Positions 6,734 through 12,960 of a DNA stretch of 14,848 nt are shown piece after piece. The position numbers and the translations under genes were made by a program. The stretch is from the NCBI GenBank assembly GCA_019247975.1, contig JAFBAD010000067.1, forward strand, positions 1 to 14,848, read 5' to 3'. Origin of the DNA: Acidimicrobiia bacterium (lineage in GTDB: Bacteria; Actinomycetota; Acidimicrobiia; Acidimicrobiales; Iamiaceae). Position 1 is the stretch's first letter. Every line of letters begins with the position of its first letter. The notes below the pieces were generated by a model. It made no database searches. It was not told the DNA's origin and worked only from the letters and a program-made list of their open reading frames with translations.

Positions 6734-6762
6734 TTCTGCGGAGCCAGAACGCTATTCTGGCT
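6734..6762. promoter_or_regulatory. Candidate operator cluster and -10 elements, synthetase/dehydrogenase divergent promoter
   Basis: A perfect palindrome, AGCCAGAA-N5-TTCTGGCT, spans 6742-6762. A further inverted half-site, TTCTG at 6734-6738, pairs with CAGAA at 6745-6749. The half-sites start at 6734, 6744 and 6755, roughly one helical turn apart. The core CCAGAACGCTATTC (6744-6757) repeats the site in front of tetR. TATTCT (6753-6758) fits a -10 for the plus-strand dehydrogenase, whose ATG is 23 nt on with its ribosome site between. TAGCGT on the minus strand (6754-6749) fits a -10 for the synthetase. Repeats and spacing are seen directly; regulator identity and transcription starts are inferred. 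Confidence 0.62.
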
Positions 6763-6767
6763 GGCCC

Positions 6768-6774
6768 AGGAGGT
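6768..6774 (+). promoter_or_regulatory. Strong ribosome binding site of the acyl-CoA dehydrogenase
   Basis: AGGAGGT lies 7 nt before the ATG at 6782-6784. It fixes that start against the in-frame GTG at 6716 upstream, which would run the protein through the operator palindrome and add residues unlike an acyl-CoA dehydrogenase N-terminus. Confidence 0.8.
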
Positions 6775-6781
6775 GGATGCA

Positions 6782-8083
6782 ATGGCGTGGGACTTCGAGA
6801 CCGACCCCGAGTACCAGGAGAAGTTGGACTGGACGGCCGAGTTCGTCCGGGAGAAGGTCGAGCCGCTCGACTACCTCTTCCCGCACGAGCAGTTCGTGCC
6901 GCTCGACGATCGCAAGCGCAAGATCATCGACCCGCTGAAGGACGAGGTGCGGGCCCAGGGCCTCTGGGCGACCCACCTCGGCCCTGACCTCGGCGGCCAG
7001 GGCTTCGGCCAGCTCAAGCTGGCGCTGCTGAACGAGATCCTCGGCCGCTCGCTGTGGGCGTCGCTCGTGTTCGGCACGCAGGCGCCCGACACCGGCAACG
7101 CCGAGATCATCGCCCACTACGGCACGCAGGAGCAGAAGGACAAGTACCTGCTGCCGTTGCTGAACGGCGAGTGCTTCTCGACCTACTCGATGACCGAGCC
7201 GCACGCCGGCGCCGATCCGACCCTCTTCACCACGAAGGCGACGAAGGACGGTGACGAGTGGGTCATCAACGGCTGGAAGTACTTCTCGTCGAACGCGAAG
7301 ACCGCGTCGTTCCTCATCGTCATGGCGGTGACCAACCCCGACGTGAGCCCGTACAAGGGCATGTCGATGTTCCTGGTGCCGACCGACACGCCCGGCGTGA
7401 AGATCGAGCGCAACGTCGGCCTCTGGGGTGAGCCGATGAACGAGGGTTGGCACGCACTGATCCACTACGACGAGGTGCGGGTGCCCGAGGACGCGCTGCT
7501 CGGCGGCGAGGGGCAGGCGTTCGTGATCGCGCAGACCCGCCTCGGCGGCGGCCGCATCCACCACGCGATGCGCACCATCGGCATGGCGCAGAAGGCGTTC
7601 GACATGATGTGCGAGCGCGCCCTCAGCCGCGAGACGCAGGGCAGCCTGCTGGCCGACAAGCAGTTCGTGCAGGGCTACATCGCCGACTCCTACGCGCAGC
7701 TGATCCAGTTCCGGCTGTTCGTGCTGTACACCGCGTGGGAGATCGACAAGTACAACGACTACAAGCGGGTGCGGAAGGACATCGCGGTCGCCAAGGTCGT
7801 GATGCCGACGATCCTGCACGACATCGCGTGGCGGGCGATGCAGGTGCACGGCGCGCTCGGCACGACCAACGAGATGCCGTTCTTCGGGATGATCCACGGC
7901 GCCGGGGTGATGGGCCTGGCCGACGGTCCCACCGAGGTCCACAAGGTCACCGTCGCCCGGCAGCTGCTGCGGGACCACCGCCCGGCCGAGGGCATGTGGC
8001 CCACCGAGTGGATCCCCGGGAAGATCGATGCGGCCCGCGAGAAGTACGGCGAGATCCTCGAGCTGGAGGTCGGCAACCTGTGA
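6782..8083 (+). CDS. Acyl-CoA dehydrogenase, ACAD10/11-like
   Basis: This 433-residue FAD enzyme shows the normal three-part fold: helical N-terminal domain (1-130), a beta domain with the flavin/substrate motif YSMTEPHAGADPT (135-147) and WVINGWKYFSSN (160-171), and a helical C-terminal domain with VHGALGTT (355-362) and LADGPTEVHKVTVAR (379-393). The family oxidises acyl-CoA to the 2-enoyl-CoA and passes electrons to ETF. The sequence looks like the ACAD10/11/LvaC-like branch, some of whose members act with a kinase on 4-hydroxyacyl-CoAs. Branch assignment is by overall resemblance and by the neighbouring APH-fold gene, not by alignment. The start is set by AGGAGGT at 6768. The stop overlaps the next gene's start (GTGA, 8080-8083), indicating translational coupling. 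It is the first gene of a five-gene operon under the palindrome at 6742-6762. Confidence 0.93.
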   Translation: MAWDFETDPEYQEKLDWTAEFVREKVEPLDYLFPHEQFVPLDDRKRKIIDPLKDEVRAQGLWATHLGPDLGGQGFGQLKLALLNEILGRSLWASLVFGTQAPDTGNAEIIAHYGTQEQKDKYLLPLLNGECFSTYSMTEPHAGADPTLFTTKATKDGDEWVINGWKYFSSNAKTASFLIVMAVTNPDVSPYKGMSMFLVPTDTPGVKIERNVGLWGEPMNEGWHALIHYDEVRVPEDALLGGEGQAFVIAQTRLGGGRIHHAMRTIGMAQKAFDMMCERALSRETQGSLLADKQFVQGYIADSYAQLIQFRLFVLYTAWEIDKYNDYKRVRKDIAVAKVVMPTILHDIAWRAMQVHGALGTTNEMPFFGMIHGAGVMGLADGPTEVHKVTVARQLLRDHRPAEGMWPTEWIPGKIDAAREKYGEILELEVGNL

Positions 8084-9117
8084 TCGACATCGAGCGCCTC
8101 GGCGCCTGGATGGACGGCGAGGGCCTGCCGGGCAAGGGCGAGCCGATCGAGCACAGCTTCATCTCGGGCGGTTCGCAGAACGAGATCTACGAGATCCGCC
8201 GCGGCGACCTCCACGGCGCGTTGCGCATCCCGCCGCCGTCCGCGCCCGAGAGTCGCGACGAGGGAATCTGGCGCGAGTGGCGCATCATCGCGGCGCTCGA
8301 CGGCACCGAGGTGCCCCATACGCCGGCCATCGCCGCGTGCCGCGACACCGACGTGCTCGGCCGCGCCTTCTACGTGATGGGTTACGTCGACGGGTGGTCG
8401 CCGATGGGCCTGGTCACCGAGTCCGACGGCAGCCGCCCGTGGCCCGAGCCGTTCCGCAGCGACGTCGACGCCAAGCGAGGCCTCGCCTACCAGCTGGTGG
8501 AGGGCATCGCGCTGCTGGGCAACGTCGACTGGCAGGCCAAGGGCCTCGAGGACCTCGGCCGCCCCGAGGGCTTCCACGAGCGCCAGGTCGACCGCTGGAC
8601 CGGCTTCCTCGAGCGCATCAAGGGTCGCGAGCTCCCCGGCTTCGAGGAGGCCGCTGCGTGGCTCCGCTCACACAAGCCGATCGACTACGTGCCCGGCCTC
8701 ATGCACGGCGACTACCAGTTCGCCAACGTGATGTTCGAGCACGGCGCGCCGGCGCAGCTGGCCGCGATCGTCGACTGGGAGATGGGCACGGTCGGCGACC
8801 CGAAGCTCGACCTCGGCTGGGTCGTGCACAGCTGGCCGGAGGACACGTCGAAGCCGGCCGACGGCTTCAGCTACGTCGACATGCAGGGCATGCCGTCGCG
8901 CTCAGAGGTGCTCGCGCACTACTCCGAGGTCTCGGGCCGCCAGGTCGACGACATCGACTACTACTGCGTGCTCGCAAAGTGGAAGCTCGCGGTCGTGCTG
9001 GAGCAGGGCTTCCAGCGGGCCGGCAACGACGAGAAGCTCCTCGCCTTCGGCCCGATCGTGCTCAACCTGATGCAGGAGGCCGCGGACATGGCCGAGTCGA
9101 CGGACTACGACCGGTAG
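8080..9117 (+). CDS. APH-fold phosphotransferase (acyl-CoA catabolism type)
   Basis: This 345-residue protein belongs to the aminoglycoside/choline kinase-like family. It shows the catalytic loop HGDYQFANV (209-217; D211 the base, N216 a metal ligand), the metal-binding DWE (232-234), and the following GDPKLDLGW (239-247), as in the kinase domain of ACAD10/11. N-terminal features are a glycine-containing nucleotide loop SGGSQNEIYEI (29-39) and LRIPPPSAPES (48-58), where family members usually have a basic residue plus proline pair. The nearby acyl-CoA dehydrogenase makes antibiotic resistance very unlikely. In LvaA and ACAD10/11 such kinases phosphorylate the hydroxyl of 4-hydroxyacyl-CoAs; that role here is inference. 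The GTG start at 8080 overlaps the dehydrogenase stop and follows GGAGG at 8065-8069 with 10-nt spacing. Confidence 0.9.
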   Translation: MIDIERLGAWMDGEGLPGKGEPIEHSFISGGSQNEIYEIRRGDLHGALRIPPPSAPESRDEGIWREWRIIAALDGTEVPHTPAIAACRDTDVLGRAFYVMGYVDGWSPMGLVTESDGSRPWPEPFRSDVDAKRGLAYQLVEGIALLGNVDWQAKGLEDLGRPEGFHERQVDRWTGFLERIKGRELPGFEEAAAWLRSHKPIDYVPGLMHGDYQFANVMFEHGAPAQLAAIVDWEMGTVGDPKLDLGWVVHSWPEDTSKPADGFSYVDMQGMPSRSEVLAHYSEVSGRQVDDIDYYCVLAKWKLAVVLEQGFQRAGNDEKLLAFGPIVLNLMQEAADMAESTDYDR

Positions 9118-9121
9118 TCAC

Positions 9122-10099
9122 ATGCGGGCTGCGCTGTGCCGGGCGTACGGACCGCCTGAGGTGGTCACGGTCGAAGAGGTGCCACCCCCTGAGCTGACCG
9201 ACGGTCAGGCCCGCATCGCGGTCCAGGCTGCAGCGGTCAACTACCCCGACGTGCTGGTCCTCGCCGACCAGTACCAGGTGTCGGTGCCGCCTCCGTTCGT
9301 GCCGGGCAGCGAGTACGCAGGTGTGGTCACCGAGGTGGCCGGCGATGTGACCGGTGTCGCGGTCGGCGACCGCGTATCCGGCAGCCACATCGTCGGCGCG
9401 TTCGCCGAGGAGGCGGTCGGTGTGGCGCGGCAGCTGACCCGCATCCCCGATGGGGTGGACGCGGCCGACGCAGCGGCGTTCGGCGTCGCCCACCGCACCG
9501 CGCAGCACGTGCTCCGATCGATCGCCGAGGTCCAGCCGGGCGAGGAGATGATCGTGCTCGGCGCCGGGGGAGGGGTGGGGCTCGCCGCGGTGCAGCTCGG
9601 CGCGGTGCTCGGCGCGACGGTCACTGCTGTCGCATCGTCGAACGAGAAGCTCGCGGTTGCGGAGGCGAATGGCGCCACCCGCGGGGTCAACCACGCGGAC
9701 GGCGACCTACGCGGCCAGCTGAAGCAGGTGCTGCCGGGTGGAGCGGACGTCGTCGTCGATCCGGTCGGTGGTCCGCTGGCCGAGCCGGCGCTCCGTGCGC
9801 TCCACTACGGCGGCCGGTTCGTGACCGTGGGCTACGCCGCGGGCGAGATCCCGCGCATCCCGCTGAACCTGGTGCTGCTGAAGGGCGTCACGATCAAGGG
9901 CTTCCAGTTCATCGACTTCGCGATGCACCACCCCGAGGCCATGGCCCGCAACGAGCGCGACCTGTTCCAGCTCCTGGCCGACAAGCGGGTCGTCCCCCAC
10001 ATCGGGGCGACCTTCCCGCTCGACGAGGCCGCAGCGGCGCTGCGCTACGTCGCCGACGGCCGCGCCATCGGCAAGGTGGTGCTGGAGGTCGCCCCATGA
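9122..10099 (+). CDS. Zinc-free MDR oxidoreductase, NADPH:quinone oxidoreductase family
   Basis: This 325-residue medium-chain reductase has a GroES-like N-terminal domain with VNYPDVLVL (39-47; asparagine where zinc enzymes have the ligand cysteine) and PGSEYAG (61-67; GSE instead of GHE), so it should not bind zinc. The nucleotide-binding motif is AGGGVGLAAVQLG (148-160), and a second family mark is DVVVDPVGG in the Rossmann domain. Members reduce quinones, enones or enoyl groups with NADPH. It begins 4 bp after the kinase stop with no clear ribosome site, and its stop overlaps the molybdoenzyme start (ATGA, 10096-10099), so it is inside the operon. It could reduce an enoyl intermediate or serve as electron partner to the molybdoenzyme; neither is shown by the sequence. 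Confidence 0.9.
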   Translation: MRAALCRAYGPPEVVTVEEVPPPELTDGQARIAVQAAAVNYPDVLVLADQYQVSVPPPFVPGSEYAGVVTEVAGDVTGVAVGDRVSGSHIVGAFAEEAVGVARQLTRIPDGVDAADAAAFGVAHRTAQHVLRSIAEVQPGEEMIVLGAGGGVGLAAVQLGAVLGATVTAVASSNEKLAVAEANGATRGVNHADGDLRGQLKQVLPGGADVVVDPVGGPLAEPALRALHYGGRFVTVGYAAGEIPRIPLNLVLLKGVTIKGFQFIDFAMHHPEAMARNERDLFQLLADKRVVPHIGATFPLDEAAAALRYVADGRAIGKVVLEVAP

Positions 10100-12099
10100 G
10101 CACGACCGGAACGAGGACGGTGCGCAGCTTCTGCCGGATCTGCACAGCGGTGTGCGGCATCCTCGTCGACGTCGAGGGCGATCAGGTCGTGCGGGTGCGG
10201 GGCGACAAGGACCATCCGCTGTCCCACGGCTACACCTGCGCGAAGGGCCGGGCGCTGCCTGCGCTCCACCACCACCCCGAGCGGTTCGAGCGGCCGCTGC
10301 TGCGGGTCGACGGCGAGCTCCGACCGGTCTCGTGGGAGGACTGCCTCGACGACCTGGGTGAGCGGTTGCGCACGATCATCGACGCGGACGGTCCGGAGGC
10401 GGTCGGTGTCTACTTCGGCAGCGGCCTCGGCATGGACGCGTCGGGCTACCGCATGGTCGAAGCCCTGTTCGCAGCGATCGGCACGCCGGCCAAGTTCAGC
10501 CCGCTGACCATCGACGGCACCGCCAAGACCCTCGTCGCGCACCTCGTCGGCGGCTTCCCGGGCTTCAGCAGCCACATCGACTACGACCACGCGACCTTCG
10601 TGCTCTACATCGGCGTGAACCCGGTCGTGTCCCACGGCCACAACATCGCCCTGCCCGATCCGGTCACCGAGATCCGCAAGGTCCGGTCCCACGCCGAGGT
10701 GTGGGTGCTCGACCCGCGCCGGACCGAGACCGCCCGCCTGGCCACCAGGCACCTCGCGCCGCGGCCGGGCACCGACTACGCGGTGCTCGCGTACCTCGCA
10801 CGCGAGCTGCTGCGCGACGGAGCGGACCGTGAGGTGCTCGAGCACCGGACGATCGGTCGCGACGAGCTCGCCACCGCGGTCGAGCCGTTCACCGTCGAGC
10901 GCGCCGCGACCATCGCCGGGGCGGCGGAAGCCGAGCTGGCCGAGCTGCTCGCGGCCATACGCCGGGCCGGACCGGTGGCCATCCACACCGGCACCGGTGT
11001 CACGATGGGTGCGGTCAACGGCAACGTCACCGCTTGGCTGTCGTGGGTCCTCATGATCCTGACCGGCGCGATGAACCGGCCGGGCGGCCTGTGGTTCCAC
11101 CCGGGGTTCAAGCTGCAGTTCGAGTCGTTCGAGCTGCCGGTCCTGCCGCCCGACGCGCTCTTCGGGCGCGGCCCCCGGTCCCGGCCCGACACCCAGTCGT
11201 TCCTGGGCGAGTGGCCCTGCGCGGCCCTGCCCGACGAGATCCGGGCCGGAAACATCCGCGCCCTGCTCAACCTCGGCGGGAGCATCCTCGCCTCGTTCCC
11301 GGACGCCAACGTGCTCGAACCCGAGCTGCGGTCGCTCGAGGTCCTCGCCAGCACCGAGATCATCCCGAACCCGACGACCGACATCTCTACCCACGTGCTC
11401 CCGACCAAGGATCAGCTCGAGCGGGCCGACCTGACGATCTGGGACTTCCTCGTGCCGCGGATCTCGATGCAGCACACCCCGCCGGTCGTGGACCCGGTGG
11501 GGGATCGACGGTCGGCATGGTGGGTGCTGGCCGAGCTCGGGCGGCGGCTCGGCCACGACCTCGCGGACCCGGGCGGGACCGACGACGAGATGCTGGCCCG
11601 GACGATGCACGCGGCGCGCTGCGGCTTCGACGAGGTGGTCGAGTCCGGGTACGTGGAGCTGCCCGTCGAGGTGCCGTCGCCGTGGGTCGAGACCTACCTC
11701 GATCGCTCGGGCGGGTGGCGGCTCGCGCCGCAGCTGCTCGTTGACCAGCTGGCCGAGCTGGAACCGCCCGCCCCGCTCGTGCTGATCCCTCGCCGCCAGG
11801 CCCGCAAGCTGAACGCCGCGCTCGACTTCCTCGGTGAAGCCCCCGAGGTCATCCTGCACCCCGACGACGCCCGTGATGCGGGGGTGGTCGACGGCCAACC
11901 TGTCGTGATCCGCACCGGTCGCGGCGAGCTCACCGGGATCGCCCGGGTGGACGCGGCGATCCGCCGCGGCGCGGTGTCGGTGCCCCACGGGCACCACGAC
12001 GCCAACGTGAACCTCCTCACCGACAAGGACGTGATCGACCCGGTGACCGGGATGGTGCGCTACTCCGGCGTGCCCGTCACGGTCGAACCCGCCGGCTGA
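10096..12099 (+). CDS. Molybdopterin-dependent oxidoreductase, DMSO reductase superfamily
   Basis: This 667-residue protein has the N-terminal [4Fe-4S] motif C13-x2-C16-x3-C20-x27-C48 (FCRICTAVCG then YTCAKG), the MoCo-domain segments (about 60-540), and the C-terminal molybdopterin dinucleotide domain (about 555-667; ILHPDDARDAGVVDGQPV and SVPHGHHDANVNLLT). It resembles formate dehydrogenase alpha-like proteins of actinobacteria. In the stretch where formate dehydrogenases carry a metal-ligand Cys or Sec, this one reads FSPLTIDGTAK (134-144), with no cysteine and no in-frame TGA, so the ligand may be D140, a hydroxyl residue or none. There is no twin-arginine signal, so it should be cytoplasmic. 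No iron-sulfur beta or membrane subunit is adjacent. The ATG at 10096 follows GGAGG (10084-10088) with 7-nt spacing and overlaps the preceding stop. Its substrate is unknown. Confidence 0.9.
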   Translation: MSTTGTRTVRSFCRICTAVCGILVDVEGDQVVRVRGDKDHPLSHGYTCAKGRALPALHHHPERFERPLLRVDGELRPVSWEDCLDDLGERLRTIIDADGPEAVGVYFGSGLGMDASGYRMVEALFAAIGTPAKFSPLTIDGTAKTLVAHLVGGFPGFSSHIDYDHATFVLYIGVNPVVSHGHNIALPDPVTEIRKVRSHAEVWVLDPRRTETARLATRHLAPRPGTDYAVLAYLARELLRDGADREVLEHRTIGRDELATAVEPFTVERAATIAGAAEAELAELLAAIRRAGPVAIHTGTGVTMGAVNGNVTAWLSWVLMILTGAMNRPGGLWFHPGFKLQFESFELPVLPPDALFGRGPRSRPDTQSFLGEWPCAALPDEIRAGNIRALLNLGGSILASFPDANVLEPELRSLEVLASTEIIPNPTTDISTHVLPTKDQLERADLTIWDFLVPRISMQHTPPVVDPVGDRRSAWWVLAELGRRLGHDLADPGGTDDEMLARTMHAARCGFDEVVESGYVELPVEVPSPWVETYLDRSGGWRLAPQLLVDQLAELEPPAPLVLIPRRQARKLNAALDFLGEAPEVILHPDDARDAGVVDGQPVVIRTGRGELTGIARVDAAIRRGAVSVPHGHHDANVNLLTDKDVIDPVTGMVRYSGVPVTVEPAG

Positions 12100-12100
12100 C

Positions 12101-12106
12101 TACCGT
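12101..12106 (+). promoter_or_regulatory. Weak candidate -10 element before the thioesterase
   Basis: TACCGT fits TAnnnT and ends 8 nt before the ATG at 12115, where no ribosome site is visible. This would suit an internal leaderless start, but the pattern is loose and no -35 is evident; read-through from the operon is equally possible. Confidence 0.2.
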
Positions 12107-12114
12107 CCGAGCCC

Positions 12115-12942
12115 ATGGCTGACATCAACGAGGTGCTCGAGGTCTTCGAACCGACGCCCGCAGGTGACGGCGCGTTCACGGCGTCGCACCTCGACGAGGG
12201 CCATCAGGTCGTCTTCGGCGGGCAGCTCCTCGCGCAGTCACTGATCGCGGCGGCCCGCACGGTGCCCGACAAGGAGGTGCTGTCCCTCCACTGCGTCTTC
12301 GCACGCGCCGGCGCCTTCACCGAACCGCTCGACATCCGCGCCGAGGTGCTCCAGTCGGGCCGCGCGTTCGCGACCGTGTCGGTGACGACATCGCAGTCGC
12401 GAGGCGTGTGCACGCGCTCGACGGTGATGCTGCACGCGCCCGACGCCGACCGCATCCGCCACGGGGACCCGGCGCCGCAGGTCGGTGCGCCCGACGGGTG
12501 GGAGGAGCGCCCGACGCCGGCGTTCTGGGACATGCGCATCGTCGACGACGTCGACATCAGCGACCCGGCGCTGACCGGGCCGGCGGAGCTACGGGTGTGG
12601 AGCCGCTTCCCTGGCGTGCCGACCGACGACCTCGCGCTGAACCAGGCGATGCTCGCCTACGCGAGCGACGGGTTCCTGATCGCCACCGCGATGCGGCCGC
12701 ACGAGGGCATCGGCCAGTCGCTCGCCCACGTCACCGTGTCGACGACCGTCCTGACCCAGACGCTGACCTTCCACGAGCCGTTCCGCGCCGCCGACTGGCT
12801 GCTGCTCGACCAGCGCAGCAGCTACGCGGGCCGCGGCCGTAGCCACGGCGCCGCCAACGTGTTCAGCACCGACGGACGCCTCGTCGCGTCCTTCAGCCAG
12901 GACAACATGATCCGCGAGATGCCCGAGGGCCGGAACTACTGA
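12115..12942 (+). CDS. Acyl-CoA thioesterase II (TesB-like, double hotdog)
   Basis: This 275-residue protein is the usual size for TesB (about 285) and carries two hotdog domains. The first contains GHQVVFGGQLLAQSLIAAAR (29-48), and the second contains YASDGFL (182-188), LTFHEPFRAADWLLLDQ (217-233), GRSHGAANVFSTDGRLVAS (241-259) and FSQDNMIRE (260-268). D185 and Q262 correspond to two of the three TesB catalytic residues. The expected Ser/Thr before the FHEPF strand does not align exactly (V212, with T210, T211 and T214 close by). TesB enzymes hydrolyse acyl-CoA to the free acid and CoA in the cytoplasm. In a catabolic operon this may release CoA from dead-end intermediates. It starts 15 bp after the molybdoenzyme stop and closes the five-gene run before a convergent junction. 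Confidence 0.92.
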   Translation: MADINEVLEVFEPTPAGDGAFTASHLDEGHQVVFGGQLLAQSLIAAARTVPDKEVLSLHCVFARAGAFTEPLDIRAEVLQSGRAFATVSVTTSQSRGVCTRSTVMLHAPDADRIRHGDPAPQVGAPDGWEERPTPAFWDMRIVDDVDISDPALTGPAELRVWSRFPGVPTDDLALNQAMLAYASDGFLIATAMRPHEGIGQSLAHVTVSTTVLTQTLTFHEPFRAADWLLLDQRSSYAGRGRSHGAANVFSTDGRLVASFSQDNMIREMPEGRNY

Positions 12943-12960
12943 TCCGTCCGGAGCGGTCAG
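12939..12960. terminator. Short inverted repeat between convergent genes, possible terminator
   Basis: CTGA-t-CCG (12939-12946) pairs with CGG-TCAG (12954-12960), leaving one bulged T and a 7-nt loop. As in the palindrome at 3559-3601, the arms include both stop codons: TGA 12940-12942 of the thioesterase and TCA 12957-12959 of the binding protein. The stem is short and no U-tract follows, so the terminator call is tentative. Confidence 0.4.

Noticed and set aside
6716..6781. Upstream GTG at 6716 as the start of the acyl-CoA dehydrogenase
   Set aside because: It would translate through the promoter palindrome and give an atypical N-terminus; the ATG at 6782 has a near-perfect ribosome site 7 nt upstream.
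8080..9117. Aminoglycoside resistance gene
   Set aside because: The APH fold is real, but coupling to an acyl-CoA dehydrogenase and the catabolic setting point to the ACAD10/11/LvaA type of kinase.
10480..10550. Selenocysteine insertion in the molybdoenzyme
   Set aside because: The frame has no internal TGA, and the metal-ligand region reads through with ordinary codons.
10045..11997. Long open frame (about 650 codons) on the minus strand opposite the molybdoenzyme
   Set aside because: Low-complexity Arg/Gly/Asp/Val composition and no recognisable domain. The plus strand encodes an intact molybdopterin oxidoreductase.
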